Below are positions 17,505 to 25,330 of a stretch of DNA of 56,567 bases, in pieces. How positions within the stretch are numbered: the stretch's first letter is position 1; every line of letters starts with the position of its first letter. Both the position numbers and the translations under genes were made by a program. Under the pieces are notes generated by a model. The model saw only the letters and a list, made by a program, of their open reading frames with translations, was not told the DNA's origin and did no database searches. This DNA is from JABMRP01 sp964444795 (lineage in GTDB: Bacteria; Planctomycetota; Planctomycetia; Pirellulales; Thermoguttaceae), in NCBI GenBank assembly GCA_964444795.1, contig CAYUIQ010000019.1:1-56567 (forward strand), written 5' to 3'.

Positions 17505-17792
17505 TTAGCCGGGAAATGACAAGACAAGGGTCAGAATCACGGCGACCGTGCCCAGTAGACCCAAGATAATCCACCACACCGGGCGCCCCGACCAGATCGA
17601 TCCGCCGGGCGTGACGAAGTCGCCGCAGACGGGACAACGAACGGAATCCTCGTAGATATCGGACCCACAAGACGGGCAAGGCCACGTGTCGGAGAAGTCG
17701 TCGTCGGGCGCGTCGCCATCGGAATAAAGATCATCGGAATCCGAGTAAAATGCGTCGTCGGATTCCTCAAACCAGTCAGCAGCGTCAGGCAT
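17505..17792 (-). CDS. Zinc-ribbon protein with C-terminal membrane anchor
   Basis: 95 residues from the ATG at 17792; upstream residues in the frame overlap the divergent gene's ribosome-binding site and are rejected. Residues 6-36 are very acidic (DDAFYSDSDDLYSDGDAPDDD). A CPSC...CPVC zinc ribbon follows (WPCPSCGSDIYEDSVRCPVCGDFV, about 40-63), then one transmembrane helix (VWWIILGLLGTVAVILTLVL, 73-92). This architecture is a frequent planctomycete small protein of unknown role. It is divergent from the L,D-transpeptidase gene, 76 bases apart. Confidence 0.72.
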   Translation of the reverse strand: MPDAADWFEESDDAFYSDSDDLYSDGDAPDDDFSDTWPCPSCGSDIYEDSVRCPVCGDFVTPGGSIWSGRPVWWIILGLLGTVAVILTLVLSFPG

Positions 17793-17868
17793 ATCGGTTT
17801 CCCGCGGGCTTGATTGTGCAAGTCCATTAAGAAGCGCCATTTCGGCGGATTCGTCAAGGAGGACGATC

Positions 17869-19008
17869 GTGAACTTCAAGACTTTTGGCCTGGTGGTCGT
17901 GTTGGGAGTTCTTTGTTTTGCGGTCTACGTGTCGCTGAACCACAATGCGGACACGGGGTCGACCCCGCCGCCGGGAGTTCCCGAGGGCGCCGACTCGACC
18001 TTGTCGATTCAAATGCCAGGCCAGCCGAGCACGTTCCCGCCGGGTGACATCGGCGCCGGCCCGAATGCGGGCGGCCCAGCGCCGCCTTTCGGCCCCGAGG
18101 GACACACCGATCCGACGCAACCGGGCGGCGGGTTACCGGGAACTGGGCCGCTGGCCGATTACACGGGCGGATACGGCGATCCGGCCGGCCGTTCTCCTCT
18201 GCCCCCGCCGGGAACCGGACCGTCGGCTCCGGGCGCGGGCGATTCGCCTTCCGATCCGTTTCCACCGGGTCAGGCAGCCGGGGGTTCGGCCAGTCAGTTC
18301 GACACGGTCATGGCCAACGCCCAGCAACGGTTGAGCCAGGATTTGGAGGCAAACCTCGCCGAAACGTTGCTGGCCCTGTCGGCCTGGTTCGACCACCCCT
18401 CGTTGTCGCCGCAACAGTCACAAATGCTGGTCGATTTTCTCGATTTCGCGGCCGGCAAGGTGGTCTATTCGCCCAAGCAATACGTCGGGCCCGCCTATCG
18501 AATCCAGCCGGGTGAAGATCTCGAACAGATCGCCCGGATGCACGACGTTCCCTGGCAATTGCTGGCCAAGATCAACGGCATCAGCGATCCCCGGAATCTT
18601 CCCGTGGGGCGGGAGTTGAAGGTCGTCCGCGGGCCGTTCCGGGCGGAGATCAACCTGTCGAAGCTCGAACTGACCCTATTTGCCGCTCGGGGCTACTACG
18701 CGGGTCGTTTTGCCATCGGGCTTGGCGGTGAGGAGACGATTCCCGAGGGACGGTATGAGGTGCGCAACAAGATCCGGCAGCCCAGGTACTACGGCCTCGA
18801 CGGGGTGACCGTCGAAGCGAGCGATCCGAGCAACCCCCTGGGCCAGCACTGGATCGGCCTTCGTGACAGCATCGGCATCCATGGGACCGACGATCCGGCC
18901 AATGTCGGACGTACCACCCGCCGTGGATGGATCTGCCTGGACAATCGCGACGTCGACGACCTTTACGACATCCTCTCGGTCTCGTCGGTGGTGATCGTTC
19001 GACGGTAG
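17869..19008 (+). CDS. LysM and L,D-transpeptidase (YkuD) domain protein
   Basis: 379 residues from a GTG at 17869 with a near-perfect AAGGAGG site seven bases upstream. An N-terminal membrane anchor or signal (TFGLVVVLGVLCFAVYVSL) is followed by about 130 residues rich in Pro/Gly (periplasmic linker), a helical region, a LysM domain (YRIQPGEDLEQIARMHDVPW...LPVGRELKVV, about 206-246) and a YkuD domain (about 252-379). Its catalytic region reads SIGIHGTDDPANVG...RGWICLDNRDVDDLY: the conserved HGT and the Cys are present, but the usual SxGCIRM is replaced by RGWICLDN. Expected role: peptidoglycan 3-3 cross-linking or anchoring in the periplasm. It is convergent with the next lipoprotein gene. 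Confidence 0.9.
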   Translation: MNFKTFGLVVVLGVLCFAVYVSLNHNADTGSTPPPGVPEGADSTLSIQMPGQPSTFPPGDIGAGPNAGGPAPPFGPEGHTDPTQPGGGLPGTGPLADYTGGYGDPAGRSPLPPPGTGPSAPGAGDSPSDPFPPGQAAGGSASQFDTVMANAQQRLSQDLEANLAETLLALSAWFDHPSLSPQQSQMLVDFLDFAAGKVVYSPKQYVGPAYRIQPGEDLEQIARMHDVPWQLLAKINGISDPRNLPVGRELKVVRGPFRAEINLSKLELTLFAARGYYAGRFAIGLGGEETIPEGRYEVRNKIRQPRYYGLDGVTVEASDPSNPLGQHWIGLRDSIGIHGTDDPANVGRTTRRGWICLDNRDVDDLYDILSVSSVVIVRR

Positions 19009-19016
19009 CCCGCCGG

Positions 19017-19427
19017 TCAATCGAGCAAGGGGACGATTTCCTCGCCCGTGAGGTGAAACTCGAAGTGATTTTCGCCGTCGGCGGTGATCTCCGCCTGAAG
19101 TGTCGTCTCGGAGTTGAACTTCGCAGGGATATACGGCCCGCGTTCGGCGATCCCCATGACGGGGTCGGGCTCGGTGATCCTGCGGTCGGCGTGGATCTTC
19201 ACCCGTTTCACCCCCGTCTGGGCCCGAAACACGAACTCGCCGTTCTGGATCTGTCCCGCGTCGGGCTTCACGTTCTCCTCGACCGGCTCCAGGACGATGT
19301 GCCCCTTCTCGACCGGTTTGCCGTTCCAGGTTACCGTTCCGGAGACCGGTGCCCCCGAAGGTCCGCACCCGGTGGCCAAGCCGGCCAATAGTCCCATGCC
19401 GGCGATTACAAGCTGCCATCGTTTCAT
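19017..19427 (-). CDS. Lipoprotein of the DUF1559-associated module, copy A
   Basis: 136 residues. Type II signal with lipobox LATGC (Cys21). The mature part is a transthyretin/carboxypeptidase-regulatory-like beta domain: GAPVSGTVTWNGKPVEKGHIVLEPV, then a variable middle, then PAKFNSETTLQAEITADGENHFEFHL. It follows a DUF1559 gene by 24 bases, and copy B (20617-21018) follows another DUF1559 gene in the same way, so it is the second gene of a duplicated two-gene unit. The family is widespread in planctomycetes. Its role is unproven, probably envelope or surface associated. Confidence 0.82.
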   Translation of the reverse strand: MKRWQLVIAGMGLLAGLATGCGPSGAPVSGTVTWNGKPVEKGHIVLEPVEENVKPDAGQIQNGEFVFRAQTGVKRVKIHADRRITEPDPVMGIAERGPYIPAKFNSETTLQAEITADGENHFEFHLTGEEIVPLLD

Positions 19428-19451
19428 GAGCTTCCTCGATCTCTTCTCTTT

Positions 19452-20499
19452 CTAGAACTCCCCGGTCACTTCCGCGCCGTTGCGGCTGCCGGTCGCCTTG
19501 AACACGATCGTGTCGATCGAGCTGCTGACGAACCGCACCGAGCCGTCGGCCATCGCCATGTTGACCCCGCCGGAATGAAAGCTCCGCGCCGAGACGAACA
19601 TGTTGGTGCCCGTCCAAATGCAAGGCGCCTCCTTCACCGGGTTGTTGGCACACCAGTTCAATTGATCCGGGACCATCGTATTGGGTGGAATCCGCGTGCT
19701 GAACAACACACCGCCGTGGGCCGGGTTGTGGTAGCGGCCGCGGATGTCGTGCGAGTCGGTGTCCGGGCTGAGGATCAACTCGCTGACCATCGCCGTATGC
19801 GTGGTGCCGTCGGTGATGTCCTCAAGCCGCACCTTGGAGACGGCAAAGAAGAGGCCGTCTCGATTGGCACTCTCCTGCACGCCGCCGGGGTTGAAGTAGT
19901 CGCTGCCTGCGTTGGTGATCATGTTGCCGGAGAACCCTTGCGTGGGCACGCCGTTGATTCCTCCCCAGTAGGTGTGCAGCTTGGGGCTGGTCGGATCGGA
20001 CGGGCACATCAACGTCGGAATCACCGTATCCGACTCCTGGAAGGCCAGTGCGCTGGCGCCCGTTTCCATGTGTGCGTGGAACTTGTCGTAGAGGGCCTTC
20101 TGCTCCAGGAAGGGGAGCGTGTCGTGCATCCAGCAGCGGCGGTCCTGCGTGTTGTTGTAGGGGGCCGGTGTGGAGAACGTGCTGTCCAGGTAGTTGTAGT
20201 TGCCGTGAGGGAAGTGGTTGTACGCGTCGTGGTGGTTGTGCAGGGCCAGGGCCACCTGTTTCATGTGGTTGCTGCACTGTAACCGCCGCGCCGCCGCGCG
20301 AACCGCCTGCACCGCGGGAAGCAGCAACCCGATGANNNNNNNNNNNNNNNNNNNNNNNNNNNNNNNNNNNNNNNNNNNNNNNNNNNNNNNNNNNNNNNNN
20401 NNNNNNNNNNNNNNNNNNNNNNNNNNNNNNNNNNNGAATGCCGATGATCGCGATCACCACCAGCAACTCGACCAACGTGAATCCCTCGCGTCGTCGCAT
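19452..20499 (-). CDS. DUF1559 domain protein, copy A (interrupted by an N block)
   Basis: Starts MRRREGFTLVELLVVIAIIG, a type IV pilin-like prepilin leader (cut after G, Phe+1, Glu+5). The DUF1559 domain follows (CSNHMKQVALALHNHHDAYNHFP...) and it ends with the characteristic H-x-G-G-V-N-M-A-M-A-D-G-S-V-R-F. A 100-N block (20336-20435) cuts codon 22. Removing the Ns joins the flanks in frame, with exactly the sequence found in copy B (gatga + gaatgccgatg), giving an intact 315-residue protein. So the gene is probably whole and the gap close to zero length. DUF1559 proteins are secreted, pilin-like planctomycete proteins of unknown function. Its promoter is described at 20560-20588. Confidence 0.9.
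20336..20435. other. Assembly gap (100 N) inside a DUF1559 gene
   Basis: Exactly 100 Ns, the usual placeholder for a scaffold join of unknown size. It sits where copy A and copy B are nearly identical, so a short-read assembly would break there. By comparison with copy B no bases are missing. Confidence 0.95.
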
Positions 20500-20559
20500 G
20501 GTCCAGCTCCCAAGAAAATGGGTGAGAGACGGGTGACTAGCTGTCTCAAGTATGCTAGC

Positions 20560-20588
20560 AAAATACCAGAGCGGTGATAAAGAGTCAA
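20560..20588 (-). promoter_or_regulatory. Sigma70-type promoter of DUF1559 copy A
   Basis: On the minus strand TTGACT (20583-20588) is followed by a 17-base spacer and TATTTT (20560-20565). Transcription would begin near 20553, some 53 bases before the start codon. The same elements with identical spacing lie before copy B, and the leader sequences are also alike, so the promoter was duplicated with the gene. Confidence 0.65.
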
Positions 20589-20616
20589 CAATCTGATGAT
20601 CTGGCCAGACTTGGAC

Positions 20617-21018
20617 CTACGGCTCCAAGGCGAAGTCGAAGTGGTTGTCGCCGTCGGCGGTTACTTCGCGGGTCAACTCCGACTGCCGGTTGTACTTCTC
20701 GGGAACGTACATCTCGTAGTTCAGTTCGCCCTCGCCGCTGTCGGAGGCGACCTTCACGTGGATCTCGCGGGTGGCGGTGATCTCGACACGTTTCTTTCCG
20801 GGGGTCGACTGGACCGCGTACTCGCCGTCGGTAACCTTCCCGGCCCAACTCCCTTCGGAGCCGTCGACGGCCCGGAAGACGATCTGGGCGTCGGCGATCG
20901 GCTCGCCGTCAAGCGTCACCGTGCCGGTGACCTCGTATGTCGTCGGCCCGCCGAGACCGCAACCGAACAGCGGCAAAGCGAAACAGACGGCGGCACACGC
21001 GGCGAGTGTCTTGGGCAT
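20617..21018 (-). CDS. Lipoprotein of the DUF1559-associated module, copy B
   Basis: 133 residues. Type II signal with lipobox LFGC (Cys20). The mature part is a beta domain, TTYEVTGTVTLDGEPIADAQIVF at the start and LTREVTADGDNHFDFAL at the end, paralogous to copy A at 19017-19427 (both end with 'ExTADGxNHFxF'). It starts 21 bases after the DUF1559 copy B stop. Same likely envelope location; role unknown. Confidence 0.82.
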   Translation of the reverse strand: MPKTLAACAAVCFALPLFGCGLGGPTTYEVTGTVTLDGEPIADAQIVFRAVDGSEGSWAGKVTDGEYAVQSTPGKKRVEITATREIHVKVASDSGEGELNYEMYVPEKYNRQSELTREVTADGDNHFDFALEP

Positions 21019-21039
21019 GACGGGCGTTTCCTTGAAGGT

Positions 21040-21981
21040 TCAATCGGTCGACGTGACTTCGCCGCCGGCTCGCGTGCCTAGAGCCTTCCAGGTGGGCAGG
21101 TCGATCGTCTCGGTGATGAATCGCACCGAGCCGTCGCCCATCGCGGCCGAGGCCCCGCCGGAATGGTAGCTTCGGGCGAAGATGCATTTGTTGATATCGT
21201 CGCCCACGGTCATGCAGGGTGACTTCAGCATGTTGGTATCCTTGCATGTCCAGACACGGTCGGCTACCGTCGTGTTGGGCGGCTCCAGCGCGGTAAACCC
21301 GAAGGCGGAATGCTGGCCGCCGCCCCAGTAGCCGCCGCCGCCACCCCAACCGGGATCGTTCTTGTCGCCCCGGATCTTCACCTCCGACAGCAGCAGCGTG
21401 TGCGCGGTGCCGTCGAGAATGTCCTCAATCCGCGTGGCCGAGTTGGCGTAAAAGATGCCGTTGAGCTTATGCAGGGCGTATCCGGAAAAACCCGGCCGAT
21501 TGATCTTGATGTAGTCGTCGCCGGCGCATCCGACGTAGTTGCCCTGGAAGCCGTAACCCCCGCTACGGTACCCGCCGCCGGCACCGAAACCCGGCCCGTT
21601 CGGGTCCGAGGGGCAGACGAACGTCGGGATGACCGCGTCCTTGATCTCCACCGGCGTGTCCATGATCCAGACGCCCTGCCAGGCCATGTACTTGTCGTAT
21701 ACGGCCGACTGCTCGAGGTGGGGCCAAATTTGCTGCATCCAGGTATCGCGGCGATGGAACGTGGTGGTCGCCTCGTCGAGCGTACCGTACGGGAGCTTCC
21801 CCACGGCGCCGTGGTAGCCGTGCAGGGCCAGGGCGATCTGCTTGAGGTGGTTGCTACACTGCATCCGCCGCGCCGCCGCGCGAACCGCCTGCACCGCGGG
21901 AAGCAGCAACCCGATGAGAATGCCGATGATCGCGATCACCACCAGCAACTCGACCAACGTGAATCCCTCGCGACGTCGCAT
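21040..21981 (-). CDS. DUF1559 domain protein, copy B
   Basis: 313 residues from the ATG at 21981; 27 residues of open frame upstream overlap the promoter and are rejected. It has the same prepilin leader as copy A, followed by LIGLLLPAVQAVRAAARRMQCSNHLKQIALALHGYHG. It ends with the DUF1559 H-x-G-type motif YHSGGASAAMGDGSVRFI. The middle is Gly/Tyr-rich (GFGAGGGYRSGGYGFQGNY, GGGGGYWGGGQH), unlike copy A. It is predicted to be processed by a prepilin peptidase and exported. First gene of the second two-gene module. Confidence 0.92.
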   Translation of the reverse strand: MRRREGFTLVELLVVIAIIGILIGLLLPAVQAVRAAARRMQCSNHLKQIALALHGYHGAVGKLPYGTLDEATTTFHRRDTWMQQIWPHLEQSAVYDKYMAWQGVWIMDTPVEIKDAVIPTFVCPSDPNGPGFGAGGGYRSGGYGFQGNYVGCAGDDYIKINRPGFSGYALHKLNGIFYANSATRIEDILDGTAHTLLLSEVKIRGDKNDPGWGGGGGYWGGGQHSAFGFTALEPPNTTVADRVWTCKDTNMLKSPCMTVGDDINKCIFARSYHSGGASAAMGDGSVRFITETIDLPTWKALGTRAGGEVTSTD

Positions 21982-22041
21982 GGTGCTGTTCCCAAGAAAA
22001 TGAGGGAGAGACGGGTGACTAACTGCCCCAAGTGCCTGCGC

Positions 22042-22070
22042 AGAGTACCAGACCGCTGGCAAGGAGTCAA
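22042..22070 (-). promoter_or_regulatory. Sigma70-type promoter of DUF1559 copy B
   Basis: Minus strand TTGACT (22065-22070), 17-base spacer, TACTCT (22042-22047). It has the same -35 box and spacing as before copy A, and the flanking leader (CCCAAGAAAATG and the GAGAGACGGGTGACTA block) is conserved. Conservation across paralogues is the main support. Confidence 0.6.
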
Positions 22071-22268
22071 CAAACGGATCGACCGGGGCGGGGGAGTCCG
22101 GCCGCGGTGGCCGACGGGCCAGGCTATGGGGCGTCCCACGTCAAGATGAGCAAAGTCCGAAGTTTGGCGCCTTTGGCGACAAAACGGGCGGCCGCCCCTT
22201 CCGGAACCGCTGGCTACATGGTATAGGTGTGGCAAGCTGTCGACCCCTCTTGCCATAGGAACCCGCCC

Positions 22269-22829
22269 GTGTACGACCGAGAATCGCTCGTTGCCCTGAT
22301 TCGCGAGAAGGCCCTGAAATTTGGCCGTTTCACGCTTGCCTCGGGAAAATCGGCCACGTATTACCTCGACGGCAAACAGGTGACGTTGCACCCCACCGGG
22401 GCACGCCTGATTGCCGAGGGTATCCTCGACCTGCTCGACGAGGGGGAGATGCCGGCGGCGGTTGGCGGGATGGCCATCGGCGCCGATCCGATCACCGCCG
22501 CGGTCGTTACCATGTCCGCCATGCGTGGCACCCCGATCACCGGCTTTCTGGTGCGTAAAGAATCCAAGGGGCATGGCACCAACCAGTACATCGAGGGCCC
22601 CGTACAAGAGGGCGACCGGGTCGTCATCGTCGAGGACGTCGTGACCACCGGCGGATCGTCGCTGACGGCGATTGAGAGGGCCGAAGCGTTCGGCCTCAAG
22701 GTGGTCCGGGTCGTCGCCATCATCGACCGCATGGAGGGCGGCGAAAAGGCGTTTACCGAGCGTGGCTACTCTTTCTCCAGCCTGCTGTCGATTCGCGACT
22801 TCGGCATCGAACCACCGAAAGAGGCTTAG
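22269..22829 (+). CDS. pyrE: Orotate phosphoribosyltransferase
   Basis: 186 residues from the GTG at 22269, with AGGA eight bases upstream. A GTG 14 codons earlier is possible but adds unconserved residues. PyrE converts orotate and PRPP to OMP in pyrimidine synthesis. Seen: FGRFTLASGKSATYYLDGKQVTLHP (orotate/PRPP site), GGMAIGADPITAAV, and the PRPP loop VVIVEDVVTTGGSS, followed by a conserved C-terminal strand-helix (VVRVVAIIDRMEGG). Length is typical. It stands alone and is followed by a perfect hairpin at 22854-22875. Confidence 0.94.
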   Translation: MYDRESLVALIREKALKFGRFTLASGKSATYYLDGKQVTLHPTGARLIAEGILDLLDEGEMPAAVGGMAIGADPITAAVVTMSAMRGTPITGFLVRKESKGHGTNQYIEGPVQEGDRVVIVEDVVTTGGSSLTAIERAEAFGLKVVRVVAIIDRMEGGEKAFTERGYSFSSLLSIRDFGIEPPKEA

Positions 22830-22853
22830 CAGCCCGTTGCGAAAATCGTCTGC

Positions 22854-22875
22854 CACTGCTTGCTTGCAAGCAGTG
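22854..22875. repeat. Perfect hairpin downstream of pyrE
   Basis: A perfect 10-base inverted repeat (cactgcttgc / gcaagcagtg) with a two-base centre, 25 bases after the pyrE stop. There is no following T tract, so it may stabilise the 3' end or be a repeat unit instead of a classical terminator. Confidence 0.5.
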
Positions 22876-23036
22876 CTGCCCCTGGCAGCGCGGAAACAGG
22901 GCTAATGAGTAAGCCGTGCCACACATTCCCCCCTCCTTGCCGAAACGTCAACTTCCGCGGCGTCAAAAGCCGATAAACCCTCTTGTCATCGGCTTTTCTC
23001 CAGGCTCGCCAACTTTCCTTTCGCTCGGGATCCGTT

Positions 23037-23729
23037 GTGGAAACCTCGCTTCATCGGCAGTTGAAGACGTTCTACGCCGACGAGGGTGCCCGGCTCGAGG
23101 TCCCGCTGGGACGATACCGCATCGACGTCGTTTCCGGCAAGGAACTGGTGGAAATCCAACACGGATCGCTGGCCGCCATTCGCGACAAAATCCGCGCGCT
23201 GCTGGCCGACCACCGCGTCGTGGTGGTCAAGCCGATCATCGTCCGGAAGCTCTTGGTCAAACAAACGGCCAAGGGAGGCGAAGTGACCGGGCGGCGGCTG
23301 AGCCCCAAACGGGGAGGCATTCTTGACCTGTTCGACGAACTCGTCTACTTCACCCGGGTCTTCCCCCACCGGCGGCTGGCCCTGGACGTCCTGCTGGTCG
23401 ACATCGAGGAATGGCGCTACCCGGGCCACGGCCGTCGCCGCCGATGGCGGGCCGCCGACCACGAAGTCGAGGATCAGAAGCTGACCACCGTTCACAAGCG
23501 AGTCCGGCTACGGACGGCTAAGGACCTCGCGGGGCTGATTACCTGCCGCCTCCCGCGCACCTTCGACACAGGTCATCTGGCCGAGGGGCTCCAGATCAAA
23601 CGCTGGACAGCCCAGCGCATCGCCTACTGCCTTCGTAAGATCGGCGCCATACGAGATATGGGGAAGAAGGGCAATGCACGGCTGTACGGGTTCCGCGGTC
23701 GCAGGCGGGCCGATCCGGCACCCAACTAA
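23037..23729 (+). CDS. Nuclease-like (PD-(D/E)XK-type) plus winged-helix protein, unknown
   Basis: 230 residues from the GTG at 23037. The frame is open from 22983, but conserved-looking sequence begins at VETSLHRQLKTFY. The N-terminal part reads LHRQLKTFYADEGARLEVPLGRYRIDVVSGKELVEIQHGS, then a helix (AAIRDKIRALL) and a strand (RVVVVKPII). The E...RIDVV...EIQ spacing fits the acidic-D-ExK/Q core of the restriction-endonuclease-like fold. The C-terminal part (about 155-225) is basic and looks like a winged helix (FDTGHLAEGLQIKRWTAQRIAYCLRKIGAI). A DNA- or RNA-processing role is inference. It stands alone between pyrE and the sulfur operon. Confidence 0.72.
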   Translation: METSLHRQLKTFYADEGARLEVPLGRYRIDVVSGKELVEIQHGSLAAIRDKIRALLADHRVVVVKPIIVRKLLVKQTAKGGEVTGRRLSPKRGGILDLFDELVYFTRVFPHRRLALDVLLVDIEEWRYPGHGRRRRWRAADHEVEDQKLTTVHKRVRLRTAKDLAGLITCRLPRTFDTGHLAEGLQIKRWTAQRIAYCLRKIGAIRDMGKKGNARLYGFRGRRRADPAPN

Positions 23730-23848
23730 CCGCAGCTTCGCACGCCCCGCCAAGGGTGATCTTCGCAAATTTGCCCGTTGTGAGCTGGGCCAAGAACCGC
23801 CACCGCCCATTTTTGGCAGCGACCGATGGAAAAAACGCTCATTCATTG

Positions 23849-23877
23849 TTGACTTTGTTGACAAACATTCGTATAAT
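23849..23877 (+). promoter_or_regulatory. Near-consensus sigma70 promoter of the cysH operon
   Basis: TTGACT (23849-23854), a 17-base spacer, then TATAAT (23872-23877), so transcription should begin near 23884. This is the strongest promoter match in the window. It lies in an AT-rich patch unlike the surrounding DNA and precedes cysH, the Rrf2 gene and the transporter gene. Confidence 0.8.
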
Positions 23878-23972
23878 CAAATCGAGCCTCGCCATGACCG
23901 GCGCGTGGGCCTTATGGAAACGCGATAGATTATCAGGCTTAGCGTGATGGGAAGAGTTATTAGCCCCCAGGT

Positions 23973-24013
23973 CGGGTGGAACGAAGCGTCGAACCACCCG
24001 CACCCCCCGGTGC
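23973..24013 (+). other. Two adjacent hairpins in the cysH leader
   Basis: Between the predicted transcription start (about 23884) and the chosen cysH start (24085) lies a 200-base leader. It holds a stem CGGGTGG/CCACCCG (23973-23979 with 23994-24000, loop 14) directly followed by GCACC-CCCC-GGTGC (24000-24013). It could be a regulatory leader for sulfur control. It matches no riboswitch class I know, and in GC-rich DNA such stems also arise by chance. Confidence 0.35.
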
Positions 24014-24084
24014 GACCCACAGGCGGCACGACTGGGCCGGCGGGACGCGAGGCCGGGGAGAATCCGGGCGCGAGGACCGGCTCG

Positions 24085-24804
24085 GTGGCCTCCGTTCGGG
24101 AGATGGACGACGAGGGACTGGCGGCATTGGAACGGCAAAGCCGGCTTCTGGAGGACGCCACGCCGGAGGAGATCATTGCCTGGGCCGTCGAGCACTACTT
24201 TCCCGACCTCACCATGGCCACGGCGTTCGGGCCCGAAGGATGCCTGATCCTGTCGATGATCGCCAAGATCGAACCGCGCGTCTACTTGTTCAACTTGGAA
24301 ACCGGGTACCAGTTTCCCGAGACGCTGCAAACGCGCGCGCGAATCCAGGAGCGGTACGGCCTGCAAATCGATCTGCAGAGCGCGGACACCAGTGTGGAAG
24401 AATACGAACGTCAGCACGGAGGCCCGTTGTATAAGACCAACCCGACCCAATGCTGCACGGATCGCAAGGTCAACGTGTTGCGGCGTGTGATTTCCGGATA
24501 CCGGGCGTGGATGAGTGGTATCCGTCGAGACCAGAGCGTCCACCGCGCCGGGGCGCCGATTGTCGGTTGGGACAAGAAATTCGGGCTGGTGAAGATCAGC
24601 CCGCTGGCCAACTGGACGAAGCAGCAAGTGTGGCAACGGATTACCGAGGAAGACATCCCCTACAATCCACTGCACGACAAAGGCTACCCGAGCGTCGGTT
24701 GCTGGCCCTGCACCCGGACGGTGCTCCTGGGGGAAGACGAGCGGGCGGGACGATGGGGCGGAACGGCAAAGACGGAATGCGGACTGCACTTGTCGGAGGA
24801 TTGA
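24085..24804 (+). CDS. cysH: Adenylylsulfate (APS) reductase, CysH family
   Basis: Reduces activated sulfate to sulfite. The core reads ATAFGPEGCLILSMI (PP-loop-like), NLETGYQFPET, then CCTDRKVNVL, VGCWPCTR and TECGLH near the C-terminus. The CC plus CxxC cysteines, four in all, are the [4Fe-4S] ligands of the APS-reducing branch, and the Cys of ECGLH is the catalytic one. So APS, not PAPS, is the likely substrate. Start: GTG at 24085 has GAGGA eight bases upstream. An in-frame GTG/ATG at 23944 would add 47 residues of Pro/Gly-rich, unconserved sequence, so the start is uncertain. First gene of an operon with an Rrf2 regulator and a TSUP transporter. Confidence 0.9.
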   Translation: MASVREMDDEGLAALERQSRLLEDATPEEIIAWAVEHYFPDLTMATAFGPEGCLILSMIAKIEPRVYLFNLETGYQFPETLQTRARIQERYGLQIDLQSADTSVEEYERQHGGPLYKTNPTQCCTDRKVNVLRRVISGYRAWMSGIRRDQSVHRAGAPIVGWDKKFGLVKISPLANWTKQQVWQRITEEDIPYNPLHDKGYPSVGCWPCTRTVLLGEDERAGRWGGTAKTECGLHLSED

Positions 24805-24894
24805 ACGTCGGACGGTTACCTTTAGTACTCGCGAGGAAGTTCCTACAAGTTCCTACTCCTCTCCCCCCGAACCCCGAATCGTTGGAAGTGTGAG

Positions 24895-25329
24895 ATGAAA
24901 ATTTCCGCTAAAATTGAATATGCGTGTATCGCGATGTTGGAATTGGCGGCCCGATTCGGATCGGGCGAGCCGATTCGCATTCGCGCGATCGCCGAGCGGC
25001 ACGGCGTTCCACCGCGGTTTCTCGTCCAGATTCTGCTGCAGCTCAAGGGAGCCGGGTTAGTGGCCAGCACGCGAGGCGCCGCCGGCGGATACCAGCTCGT
25101 GCAGCCGCCCGAGGAGGTGTCGCTGGGAGCCGTGATGGACGTGATCGAAGGCTCCGCGCAAAACGGGACGCACGCGACCAGCGCCTCACCCGACTCGCCG
25201 GCCGTGCGGGTCCTCGTCCATGCCTGGCAAGAGGCGGCGGCCGTGCATCGCGATCTGCTGCACGGCATCTCCTTGGCCGAACTGGTCGAGCGGGCCAAGA
25301 GCAGCGACGAACGGATGTACTATATCTGA
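24895..25329 (+). CDS. Rrf2 family transcriptional regulator (CymR-like)
   Basis: 144 residues. The opening MKISAKIEYACIAMLELAA and the winged-helix part PIRIRAIAERHGVPPRFLVQILLQLKGAGLVASTRGAAGGYQL are textbook Rrf2. It has no Cys cluster of the IscR/NsrR kind, so it should sense a partner or small molecule and not an iron-sulfur cluster, as CymR does in cysteine control. Placement between cysH and a sulfur-type transporter, one base from the next gene, suggests it controls this operon, probably at the strong promoter at 23849. That target is inference. Confidence 0.9.
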   Translation: MKISAKIEYACIAMLELAARFGSGEPIRIRAIAERHGVPPRFLVQILLQLKGAGLVASTRGAAGGYQLVQPPEEVSLGAVMDVIEGSAQNGTHATSASPDSPAVRVLVHAWQEAAAVHRDLLHGISLAELVERAKSSDERMYYI

Positions 25330-25330
25330 G

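Noticed and set aside
23855..23877. Second TTGACA upstream of cysH as the -35 box
   Set aside because: Only eight bases from TATAAT; the TTGACT six bases earlier has the proper 17-base spacing.
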